A stretch of 64,000 bases of DNA from positions 496,001 through 560,000 of the forward strand of contig CALSRJ010000003.1 of the NCBI GenBank assembly GCA_943788725.1, given 5' to 3'. Of this stretch, positions 30,391 to 37,550 are shown piece by piece. Every line of letters starts with the position of its first letter. The stretch's first letter is position 1. The position numbers were made by a program, and so were the translations under genes. The DNA comes from an uncultured Flavobacteriales bacterium. GTDB lineage: Bacteria; Bacteroidota; Bacteroidia; Flavobacteriales_G; Salibacteraceae. The notes beneath the pieces were generated by a model. It searched no databases and was not told the DNA's origin. It worked only from the letters and a program-made list of their open reading frames with translations.

Positions 30391-31257
30391 ATGATTCTCC
30401 CGAATACCATCATTGCAGGCGCTCCTAAGAGCGGATCGAGCTCCATTTACTGGTGGTTGTCTTCGCATCCTGACGTGTGTGCCTCCAAAACCAAGGAGAC
30501 CCATTACTTCGACGATAAGGTGTATCCGCGTTTCAATGCAGATGCCAATGTGATTGACCATGGCTTGGCCAACTATGGACGCTATTTCGACCATTGCCCC
30601 GCGGATGCCAAGGTCATCATGGAGGCAACCCCGATCTATCTGTATCAGCAGAATGCCTTGAAGCATCTTTCAGCTTTTGATCCGAAACCCAAAGTGGTCC
30701 TCATCCTAAGAGAACCTTCTCAACGCGCGCATTCCCAATTCCGTTTCAACAAGTACCGCCTGGGGAACATTACATTGGATAAGGACTATCCGACCTACCT
30801 CCAAGAAACCGAGGGCACCGATGGGGATCCATTGATGCGTGGAGAATACATCCGTTACGTTCGGCAATGGGTGGAAGCATTTGGAAAAGAACGTGTGCAC
30901 GTGATGCAACTCGAGCAGCTCTTCAATGATAAGGCAGGTCAAATGAAGCAGCTCGCGCGCTTCCTCGGACTCGACGAACAGTTTTACGATTCCTTCGATT
31001 TCATGAAGCGCAATGAGACCCGCAAAATGCGGAGTACGAAACTGCACCGGCTCGGCTTGCAATTGCAACCCTTGGTTCCGCAATGGTTGCAAGAGAGCGT
31101 GATCATCCCCCTCTACCTGAAGTTTAATTCTACGGCCATGCCCAAAGTATCGGACCACGATAAGCGGATGATCGAAGAGCTCAAGCCAAGATTTACCGCG
31201 TTCAACGAGGAATTGGCGCGTGAATTCACGAATATTGACCTGTCGCTTTGGAAGTAG
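30391..31257 (+). CDS. Sulfotransferase
   Basis: 288 residues from the ATG at 30391. The frame opens at 30367, but that start would lie inside the promoter. The 5'-phosphosulfate-binding loop is APKSGSSSIYWWL (11-23), and the 3'-phosphate site is the region KVVLILREPSQRAHSQFRF. The enzyme would move sulfate from PAPS to a sugar or other acceptor; the acceptor is not known. There is no signal peptide or membrane segment. It is the first gene of an operon with a glycosyltransferase and heptose genes, so the acceptor is likely a surface glycan (inference). Confidence 0.9.
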   Translation: MILPNTIIAGAPKSGSSSIYWWLSSHPDVCASKTKETHYFDDKVYPRFNADANVIDHGLANYGRYFDHCPADAKVIMEATPIYLYQQNALKHLSAFDPKPKVVLILREPSQRAHSQFRFNKYRLGNITLDKDYPTYLQETEGTDGDPLMRGEYIRYVRQWVEAFGKERVHVMQLEQLFNDKAGQMKQLARFLGLDEQFYDSFDFMKRNETRKMRSTKLHRLGLQLQPLVPQWLQESVIIPLYLKFNSTAMPKVSDHDKRMIEELKPRFTAFNEELAREFTNIDLSLWK

Positions 31258-31265
31258 AGCCAACC

Positions 31266-32402
31266 GTGTCAAAACAAAGGATCGTCATCATAGGACCCGC
31301 CCACCCGTTCAGAGGTGGCATCGCAGATACCAACGAAGCGATGGCGCGCGCTTTTCAGCGCGATGGCAATGAGGTTACCCTCGTCACCTTCACGGTTCAA
31401 TACCCAGACCTGCTCTTTCCTGGAAAGACACAATACAGCACTGACCCGGCTCCTGCGGGACTAGACATCCGAAGATGGATCCACAGCTTCAATCCTTTCA
31501 ACTGGATTGCCGCTGCACGCAAGATCAAGGGACTCAACCCCGATGTCGTCATCATTCGATACTGGCTCCCCTTCTTGGCGCCATGCTTTGGAAGCATCGC
31601 TCGATTGCTGCCGAAACGCATCAAGATCATCGGCCTTACCGACAACGTCATCCCGCATGAAAAGCGCTTCATGGATGCCCTTTTTACATGGTATTTCATG
31701 GGAGGATGCAATGGTTTTATGGCTCTGTCCAGCTCCGTCCTCAAAGACTTGAACGCCTTGAGCAAGTTGCCATCCACCTACTTCCCGCATCCCATCAATG
31801 ACCAATTGCCGGCGCCAATAGACAAGCAAGTGGCAAGGGAACGACTGCAACTCGATGCGAAGGGCATTTACCTTTTGTTTTTCGGCTTTATCCGCAAGTA
31901 CAAAGGCCTGGATCTTTTACTCGAGGCCTTGGGCGATGAACGTTTGGCTTCAAAAGGAGTGCAGCTCATTGTGGCAGGTGAAAGCTACGACAGCATGGAC
32001 GAGTACTTCACGATCATCGAGCGACACAAGATGGAAGACCGCGTGGTGCTCAAAACGGAATTCATCCCCAGCGAGGACATCGGATTGTACTTTTCTGCGG
32101 CCGACCTGGTTACACAAACCTACCGCACGGCTACGCAAAGCGGCATCACGCAGATGGCCCTCCACTTTGATCGTCCGGCGTTGATTACGCGGGTGGGTGG
32201 ATTGGATGAGATCATCGTGGAAGGAAGGACGGGTTTGTTCTCGACCACGGATCCAGCAGACATCGCCAAGCAAATCGATTTCTTTCTCACACAAGACCAA
32301 AATGCGTACACGGATGCAATAAAGGTGGAGAAGAAACGCTTCTCCTGGGATGCCTTTGTCGGCCACTTTAATACATTTTACCAAGAATCTTTTACGCCAT
32401 GA
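31266..32402 (+). CDS. Glycosyltransferase, GT4-like (GT-B fold)
   Basis: 378 residues from the GTG at 31266 (MSKQRIVIIGPAHPFRGGIA). The upstream TTG start at 31248 would overlap the sulfotransferase. N-terminal domain: GPAHPFRGGIADTNEAMARAF. C-terminal donor-binding domain: LLFFGFIRKYKGLDLLLEAL, then ADLVTQTYRTATQSGITQMA and a DEIIVEGRTGLF block. The ATGA at 32399-32402 overlaps gmhA. It would transfer a sugar from a nucleotide donor; donor and acceptor cannot be read from sequence. Confidence 0.92.
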   Translation: MSKQRIVIIGPAHPFRGGIADTNEAMARAFQRDGNEVTLVTFTVQYPDLLFPGKTQYSTDPAPAGLDIRRWIHSFNPFNWIAAARKIKGLNPDVVIIRYWLPFLAPCFGSIARLLPKRIKIIGLTDNVIPHEKRFMDALFTWYFMGGCNGFMALSSSVLKDLNALSKLPSTYFPHPINDQLPAPIDKQVARERLQLDAKGIYLLFFGFIRKYKGLDLLLEALGDERLASKGVQLIVAGESYDSMDEYFTIIERHKMEDRVVLKTEFIPSEDIGLYFSAADLVTQTYRTATQSGITQMALHFDRPALITRVGGLDEIIVEGRTGLFSTTDPADIAKQIDFFLTQDQNAYTDAIKVEKKRFSWDAFVGHFNTFYQESFTP

Positions 32403-32971
32403 ACCGAATGAAGTCCGCCCTGGAAGAGTCCATTCGACTCCGCGAGCAGATGCTCGCCGACAATGAATTGCAAGCACAAATTGCACAAGCTGCTGCCGCG
32501 ATGGTCAAGACATTCCAGGCAGATGGTAAGGTGCTCTTTTGTGGTAACGGCGGAAGCGCCGCAGACGCACAACACATCTCCGCTGAATTGAGCGGGCGCT
32601 TTAAGAAAGATCGAAAGCCGCTTTTCTCGGAGGCTTTACACGTCAATTCTAGCTACGTGACCGCAGTGGCCAACGACTATGGATACGATGAGGTCTATGC
32701 ACGCATGTGCGAAGCCATGGGTCGGAAGGGAGATGTATTGGTAGGACTATCGACCAGTGGCAACTCCAAAAACGTGGTCAGGGCCATGCAAAAGGCAAAA
32801 GATCTGGGCATGATCACCGTAGCCTTCCTGGGTAGTACAGACGGAGCCATGGCCTCACTGGCAGATGTGGCGATCCACGTTCCTTCTGCGGACACCGCGC
32901 GCATTCAAGAATTGCACATCACCATCGGTCATGTGATCTGTGAAGAGATCGAAGCCCAAATGTTCGCTTAA
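32399..32971 (+). CDS. gmhA: D-sedoheptulose-7-phosphate isomerase
   Basis: 190 residues with a SIS fold. It converts sedoheptulose 7-phosphate to D-glycero-D-manno-heptose 7-phosphate, the first step of heptose nucleotide synthesis. Active-site residues match those known in E. coli GmhA: His59 and Glu63 in ADAQHISAE, and Gln170 and His178 in RIQELHITIGH. The phosphate loops CGNGGSAAD (48-56) and LSTSGNSKN (117-125) are present. It overlaps the glycosyltransferase by four bases, and gmhB starts on the last base of its stop codon. Confidence 0.95.
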   Translation: MNRMKSALEESIRLREQMLADNELQAQIAQAAAAMVKTFQADGKVLFCGNGGSAADAQHISAELSGRFKKDRKPLFSEALHVNSSYVTAVANDYGYDEVYARMCEAMGRKGDVLVGLSTSGNSKNVVRAMQKAKDLGMITVAFLGSTDGAMASLADVAIHVPSADTARIQELHITIGHVICEEIEAQMFA

Positions 32972-33513
32972 TGGCAGACGATTGGATACAACAGATCGAC
33001 GCTTCTTGGACGCTGTTCTTAGACCGCGATGGGGTGATCAACCGCAAGCTCGAGAACGACTACGTAAAGCATATCGATGAATTTGAGTTCTTGCCAGAAG
33101 TTTTGAAATCCTTAGAGATCTGCGCCAACACCTTTGGAACCATCGTGGTCGTGACCAACCAACAAGGCGTTGGAAAAGGCCTGATGAGCGAGAATGAATT
33201 GTTAGGGATTCATCAATTCATGTTGGCCGAAGTATTCAATCACGGTGGGAGAATCGATGCCGTTCAGTATTGCACTGGTTTGGCAAAGGACAATCCGCCC
33301 TGTAGAAAACCAAATACGGGGATGGCCTTCGAAGCCCGTGAAAAATTTCCTGAAATCGACTTCAGCCGTTCGGTCATGGTGGGCGATTCTGTGTCAGACA
33401 TGGAGTTTGGTCATCGCTTAGGCATGCAATGCGTGCGGATTGGACACTCCGACCCCGAGCATTTTAGCACGCCCAGTTTATTTCACTTTGTGGAGAGGAT
33501 AAGTTCTAAATAA
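32971..33513 (+). CDS. gmhB: D,D-heptose 1,7-bisphosphate phosphatase (HAD family)
   Basis: 180 residues. HAD catalytic motif LFLDRDGVINRKL with Asp18 and Asp20; VVTNQQGVGKG (motif II, about 60-70); CRKPNTGM (111-118); VMVGDSVSDMEFG (motif IV, 135-147). It removes the C7 phosphate from heptose 1,7-bisphosphate. The structural zinc loop of E. coli GmhB (Cys-x-His...Cys-x-Cys) is shortened: only Cys101 and Cys111 remain, with no His. The ATG shares its first base with the gmhA stop (TAATG). Confidence 0.92.
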   Translation: MADDWIQQIDASWTLFLDRDGVINRKLENDYVKHIDEFEFLPEVLKSLEICANTFGTIVVVTNQQGVGKGLMSENELLGIHQFMLAEVFNHGGRIDAVQYCTGLAKDNPPCRKPNTGMAFEAREKFPEIDFSRSVMVGDSVSDMEFGHRLGMQCVRIGHSDPEHFSTPSLFHFVERISSK

Positions 33514-33515
33514 TC

Positions 33516-33548
33516 TTGCCAAATCGTTCGTTACTGCACATACATTTG
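33516..33548 (+). promoter_or_regulatory. Possible internal promoter before the MORN-like gene
   Basis: TTG (33516-33518), a 22-base spacer and TACATTTG (33541-33548), which fits TAnnTTTG. The likely ATG is at 33555, seven bases on. The gene may therefore be expressed both from the operon and on its own. Confidence 0.45.
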
Positions 33549-33554
33549 TCCGTG

Positions 33555-34352
33555 ATGAGAAGAATCCTACTGTTGTTTTGTGCCCTAATACTGGCGTTTC
33601 AGGTACATGCCCAAGGCGATGCGCCGAACGCGCTAGACGCCGATGGAAAGAAGCACGGCGAATGGGAAGTGAAGTACCCAGAGTCTGACTTTGTCCGATA
33701 TCGTGGTCAATTTGAACATGGAGAACCGGTCGGCACCTTTTTCTACTACTATGAAACCGGAGAGAAAAGTTCAGAAGTAGAAACCCGAGAAAAAGGCCAT
33801 AAAGACGCCAAGTTCTTCCACAAAAATGGAACGATCATGGGCGAAGGGATGTACCAAGCGGAGCAGAAGCACGGCGAGTGGCGTTTCTATGACAACCAAG
33901 CCATCCTAAGTTCGATAGAACCCTACAGTCATGGAAAGCTGGAAGGCATCGTACAGGTCCACCACCTCAACGGAAAGCTGGCGGCTGAAACGCCGTATGT
34001 AGATGGATTGAAGAACGGTCCGTTCAAGGAGTACACTACTTCGGGCAAAGTCTTGCGAGAGGGAACCTATAGAGACAATACCTACGATGGCGACTTCAAG
34101 CAGTACTACGACGACGGCTCGATTTACCGCGAAGGAAAGTATGCAGCGGCGGTTAAGGACGGGTTGTGGATTGAGTACGACGACGACGGCCGCATCATGA
34201 TCCAGCAGCTGTACGAGGATGGTGAAATGATCAAAGAGCAGATCGAAGAAGGCTACAAGAAAGAGAAACTTGACGTCGAGCTCAAGGAAGAAGAAGTCAT
34301 TCCAGAAGAGGAATTGCAGCGCCAATTTTACGAGCGCGGAGCCCCAAGGTAG
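33555..34352 (+). CDS. Secreted MORN-like / YwqK-type repeat protein
   Basis: 265 residues from the ATG at 33555, which puts the signal peptide MRRILLLFCALILAFQVHAQ at the start; the frame extends upstream to 33516 without a sensible N-terminus. From about residue 25 to 215 the protein is a string of repeats of about 22-24 residues of the form G..HGEW..Y...G....G.Y..G (KKHGEWEVKYPES, QKHGEWRFYDNQ, LEGIVQVHHLNGKL, LKNGPFKEYTTSGKV, YDGDFKQYYDDGS, VKDGLWIEYDDDGR). The C-terminus is highly charged (KKEKLDVELKEEEVIPEEE). Function unknown; such repeats are common in secreted Bacteroidota proteins. Confidence 0.85.
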   Translation: MRRILLLFCALILAFQVHAQGDAPNALDADGKKHGEWEVKYPESDFVRYRGQFEHGEPVGTFFYYYETGEKSSEVETREKGHKDAKFFHKNGTIMGEGMYQAEQKHGEWRFYDNQAILSSIEPYSHGKLEGIVQVHHLNGKLAAETPYVDGLKNGPFKEYTTSGKVLREGTYRDNTYDGDFKQYYDDGSIYREGKYAAAVKDGLWIEYDDDGRIMIQQLYEDGEMIKEQIEEGYKKEKLDVELKEEEVIPEEELQRQFYERGAPR

Positions 34353-34358
34353 ACCCCC

Positions 34359-34814
34359 TTACTTAGCCAACGATTTTCCTTCCTCAGCAAACGCCTTGAA
34401 ATGTGCGAGGTATTGCTGTGATTGCTTCTTGAACATTCCCGGCATCAGCCAAGCCATCAGTTTCATCGGCCCACTCATTTTAAGCTCACTTTCAGACACC
34501 CACTTGGTCGTGTTTGCATCCACTTCAGTAAAGCGATTGACCTGTTGGTTCCATACGTTCTTGGCTTCGTAAATCGCGCTGAAGGTGTCAGGGAGACTTC
34601 GCTCGGCAATCGTTTCGGTCATCTCCATATCGCGCTTGCCCATTTTGTACTTGAGTAAGCTCTTCGCATCCTTTTCACCAGGTGTTCCGGATAGATGATC
34701 TAGGCTTATAAATCCCGGTTGCCAATGCTTCATATTGGACGGGTCGTCCATCAGTCTGACCACCTCTTCGCGCGGTTTGTTGATCGTGATTTCGCAGGTA
34801 TACTTTAGTGCCAT
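34359..34814 (-). CDS. SRPBCC (START/Bet v1-like) family protein
   Basis: 151 residues. The start MALKYTCEITINKPREEVV and the block MKHWQPGFISLDHLSG are typical of the polyketide-cyclase/SRPBCC fold, which forms a deep hydrophobic cavity for small molecules. There is no signal peptide. The ligand is unknown. It is convergent with the MORN-like gene (6 bp apart) and divergent from mnmA. Confidence 0.85.
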   Translation of the reverse strand: MALKYTCEITINKPREEVVRLMDDPSNMKHWQPGFISLDHLSGTPGEKDAKSLLKYKMGKRDMEMTETIAERSLPDTFSAIYEAKNVWNQQVNRFTEVDANTTKWVSESELKMSGPMKLMAWLMPGMFKKQSQQYLAHFKAFAEEGKSLAK

Positions 34815-34931
34815 AACCGTTGGATTGTAAAATAAAAGTAGAGAAAGTGGATGGGGTAGCGGTCAAAGCTGGCGAAGCGCGGAATCTGACCAAGAAGGAC
34901 GGCGTTCGCATTTTAATTCGAACTTTGCAGA

Positions 34932-34946
34932 CTCAACTTCGTTGAG
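34932..34946 (+). promoter_or_regulatory. Perfect hairpin in the mnmA leader
   Basis: CTCAAC-TTC-GTTGAG forms a six-base-pair stem with a three-base loop, ending 12 bp before the mnmA ATG. A purine-rich stretch (GAGAGAAAGAGAC) lies between it and the start. The role is unknown; it may shape translation initiation. Confidence 0.35.
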
Positions 34947-34958
34947 AGAGAAAGAGAC

Positions 34959-36098
34959 ATGAGCAAGAAAGGAAGAATATTGGTAGCGATGAGCGGTGGA
35001 ATCGACAGTTCGGTCGCCGCGTTGATGCTGCACGATGAGGGGTATGAGGTCATCGGTGTGACCATGAAGACATGGGATTACGCTACGTCTGGTGGCAATC
35101 GCAAGACTACAGGCTGTTGCAGTTTGGACGACATCAACGATGCACGCGCGTTGGCGGTGGAGAAGGGATTTCACCACATGATCCTCGATATACGCGAGGA
35201 GTTTGGTGATCACATCATCGACAATTTTGTGGAAGAATACCTGGCCGGACGCACGCCAAATCCGTGTATTCAATGCAATACCCACATCAAATGGGATGCA
35301 TTGCTTCGCCGAGCGGACCAGCTCGACTGCGAATTCATCGCCACCGGACACTACGCAAACCGACGCGAAGAGAACGGCCGTTACATCATTTCTAAAGGCT
35401 TGGATGAAAACAAGGATCAGAGCTACGTGCTTTGGGGTTTATCGCAGGAAGCTTTGGCGCGAACGCGCTTTCCTTTGGGCGGTTTCACTAAACCAGAGAT
35501 CCGACAAATGGCATTGGACCAAGGTTACGAATCCTTGGCTAAGAAAAGCGAGAGCTACGAGATTTGCTTTGTTCCCGACAATGATTACCGCGGATTCCTC
35601 AACCGCAGGGTAGAAGGGCTAGAAGAGCGTCTCAAAGGAGGGCGATTCTTGGGGCCATCGGGCGAAGACCTGGGCGAGCACCGCGGCTATCCTTACTACA
35701 CCATTGGCCAGCGAAAGGGGCTCGGAAAAGCATTCGGCGAACCGATGTTCGTAACGAGGATCGATCCCGATACCAATACCGTGCACCTGGGCAGGGAAGA
35801 GAACCTGATGGGGCACTCGATGTACGTCAGAAATCAAAACATTCAAAAGCTTTCGGCCATTGAAGATGGCATGGAGGCCATCACCAAAATCCGCTACAAG
35901 GACAAAGGCGCTTTGAGCCATGTCTTCAACGAAGAAGATGGTAGGTTGCGCGTAGACTTTGTCCATTCAGTCAGTGCGATTGCTCCTGGGCAAAGCGCTG
36001 TTTTCTACGATGGCAACGACGTTATTGGAGGAGGCTTCATCGCTCGCTCCAGCGAGATGCCCATTTCCTTCCATAAAAAGATGGAAGCCGGTGGGTAA
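34959..36098 (+). CDS. mnmA: tRNA-specific 2-thiouridylase
   Basis: 379 residues. It makes 2-thiouridine at the wobble position 34 of tRNA-Lys, -Glu and -Gln, using ATP and sulfur from a relay. PP-loop ATPase motif AMSGGIDSSVAA (10-21). The two catalytic cysteines are Cys103 in TPNPCIQCN and Cys203 in SESYEICFVPD. The C-terminal beta-barrel carries GYPYYTIGQRKGLG. The length is usual for the family. The last eight bases overlap the GTG start of the downstream lipoprotein gene. Confidence 0.97.
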   Translation: MSKKGRILVAMSGGIDSSVAALMLHDEGYEVIGVTMKTWDYATSGGNRKTTGCCSLDDINDARALAVEKGFHHMILDIREEFGDHIIDNFVEEYLAGRTPNPCIQCNTHIKWDALLRRADQLDCEFIATGHYANRREENGRYIISKGLDENKDQSYVLWGLSQEALARTRFPLGGFTKPEIRQMALDQGYESLAKKSESYEICFVPDNDYRGFLNRRVEGLEERLKGGRFLGPSGEDLGEHRGYPYYTIGQRKGLGKAFGEPMFVTRIDPDTNTVHLGREENLMGHSMYVRNQNIQKLSAIEDGMEAITKIRYKDKGALSHVFNEEDGRLRVDFVHSVSAIAPGQSAVFYDGNDVIGGGFIARSSEMPISFHKKMEAGG

Positions 36099-36759
36099 GA
36101 TCGTTCGATACCTTGGGCTTGTCGCCTTGTCACTCGGCCTGTTCGCCTGTGGCAACGACAAAGACCAACCGAAAATCGATTTTGGGTACGCTTACTATCC
36201 GCTGGTCATCGGAAACAACATCGAGTACAGAGTAGACTCCGTGGTGTACAATGAATTCACCGCTACGGTGGATACCTTCTCCTTTCTAATGCGCGAAGAG
36301 TGCGTGGAAACCTTCACCGATTTGGAGGGGCGCACAGCGTATCGATTCGATCGGTCTGTGCAAAAGGACGATACCAGCGCATTTGTTTTCAGGACTTCCT
36401 TTTATGTAGTAACCGATGGCGTTCGAACCGAAAAGGTCGAAAACAACCAGCGCGAAGTAGTGATGGTGTACCCACCAAATGAAGGCGAAGATTGGGATGC
36501 CAATGCCTTCACTTCAGCGGACCAAGTTGACTACCAATTTGAAGCAGTGCATCGTTCCGTGCAAGTGGGTGATTACAGCTTTGACAGCTCCCTTCGGGTG
36601 ATCCAGTTGAACGATACCGACAATTTCATCACCAAGCGCTTTTCAGAGGAACGTTAAGCCAAGCACGTTGGCCTGGTAGAGAAGCGCTATTACCACATCG
36701 AGACCCAATTCGAGGTAGATTCTGGTTTGTATTGGATCCAGACGGTGATTGACTTTTAA
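36091..36759 (+). pseudogene. Lipoprotein gene interrupted by an in-frame TAA
   Basis: Starts at the GTG at 36091, which overlaps the mnmA stop. The signal MGKIVRYLGLVALSLGLFAC ends in a lipobox with Cys20. The frame is open for 188 codons to a TAA at 36655-36657, after EER. It then continues in the same frame for 33 codons of clearly protein-like sequence (AKHVGLVEKRYYHIETQF, then EVDSGLYWIQTVIDF) to a TAA at 36757-36759, 14 bp before the next gene. In related Bacteroidota lipoproteins the broken position is normally an aromatic residue, so TAT or TAC to TAA is likely. This is either a sequence error or a genuine nonsense change that removes the last strand of the domain. The function of the family is unknown. 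Confidence 0.8.
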
Positions 36760-36773
36760 GTACCCTGTGTAGC

Positions 36774-37409
36774 ATGGACCCCTACAAAGATACCATAGCA
36801 ACTTGGGATAAGCTCGCCGAGCGCTATGAGCAAATGTTCATGGACTTGAACATCTACCACGAGAGCTACGATGCGTTTTGCGATGCCGTAGAAGTGGAAG
36901 AAGGTAGGCTGCTCGAAATAGGATGTGGGCCTGGCAACATCACCCAATACTTACAGAAGAAACTTCCGACCCTTCAGATAACCGCAACAGATGTTTCCCC
37001 GAGCATGATTGAGCGGGTCAACCTCAACGTTCCAAGCGCCGAAACGCGCGTAATGGATGCCCGGGACATTGGAGCCATGCGTGAATCCTTCGACGCGATC
37101 GTCTGCGGGTTCATCATTCCTTACCTCACCGCCGCGGATTGCACCCAAATGATTTCAGCCTGTGGTCGCCTGCTCCAAAAGGGAGGAGTATGCTACCTGA
37201 GTTTCGTTCCTGGTGACCCTAAGGATTCCGGTTTTGTAACGGGGTCTACTGGTGATCGTTCCTACTTCCACTACCATCCGAAAGAACGTGTGATGGAAGA
37301 CCTTGAAAAGGCTTCATTTGAAGTGTTCAAGACCTTTGAAGTTACCTACGCAAAGGGGAGCGGAGAAACGGAGATGCACTTTGTGGTCTTGGCGCGGCGG
37401 GTGATATAA
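36774..37409 (+). CDS. Class I SAM-dependent methyltransferase
   Basis: 211 residues. SAM-binding motif I is LLEIGCGPGNITQYL (about 44-58), followed by the motif II acidic residue in ITATDVSPSMIERV and by VMDARDIG. A small-molecule or lipid methyltransferase fold; the substrate is unknown. No signal peptide. It follows the broken lipoprotein gene by 14 bp and is probably cotranscribed with mnmA. Confidence 0.88.
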   Translation: MDPYKDTIATWDKLAERYEQMFMDLNIYHESYDAFCDAVEVEEGRLLEIGCGPGNITQYLQKKLPTLQITATDVSPSMIERVNLNVPSAETRVMDARDIGAMRESFDAIVCGFIIPYLTAADCTQMISACGRLLQKGGVCYLSFVPGDPKDSGFVTGSTGDRSYFHYHPKERVMEDLEKASFEVFKTFEVTYAKGSGETEMHFVVLARRVI

Positions 37410-37410
37410 A

Positions 37411-37480
37411 GCTTCTCGATACGATCGCGCAAGGTTGGTTTTAGCGAGTTTAATTCGCGTGCGATCACTCGAAGTGACAT
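37411..37480. repeat. Imperfect palindromic intergenic element with CTTCTCGATAC core
   Basis: GCTTCTCGATACGATCGCGC at the left end mirrors GCGATCACTCGAAGTGAC at the right end, with an inner GCGA/TCGC pair. The 140-bp gap between the methyltransferase and the GH92 gene holds little else. The core GTATCGAGAA recurs at 45963-45972. Confidence 0.45.
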
Positions 37481-37550
37481 CACTAGGGTGGCTTCTCCTT
37501 TGCCGTGACTACGTAGAGTAAAACGAATCCTTATTTTTCGACCCGACACT

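Noticed and set aside
31248-31265. Upstream TTG start for the glycosyltransferase
   Set aside because: It would overlap the sulfotransferase stop and add residues that do not match the family. The GTG at 31266 fits better.
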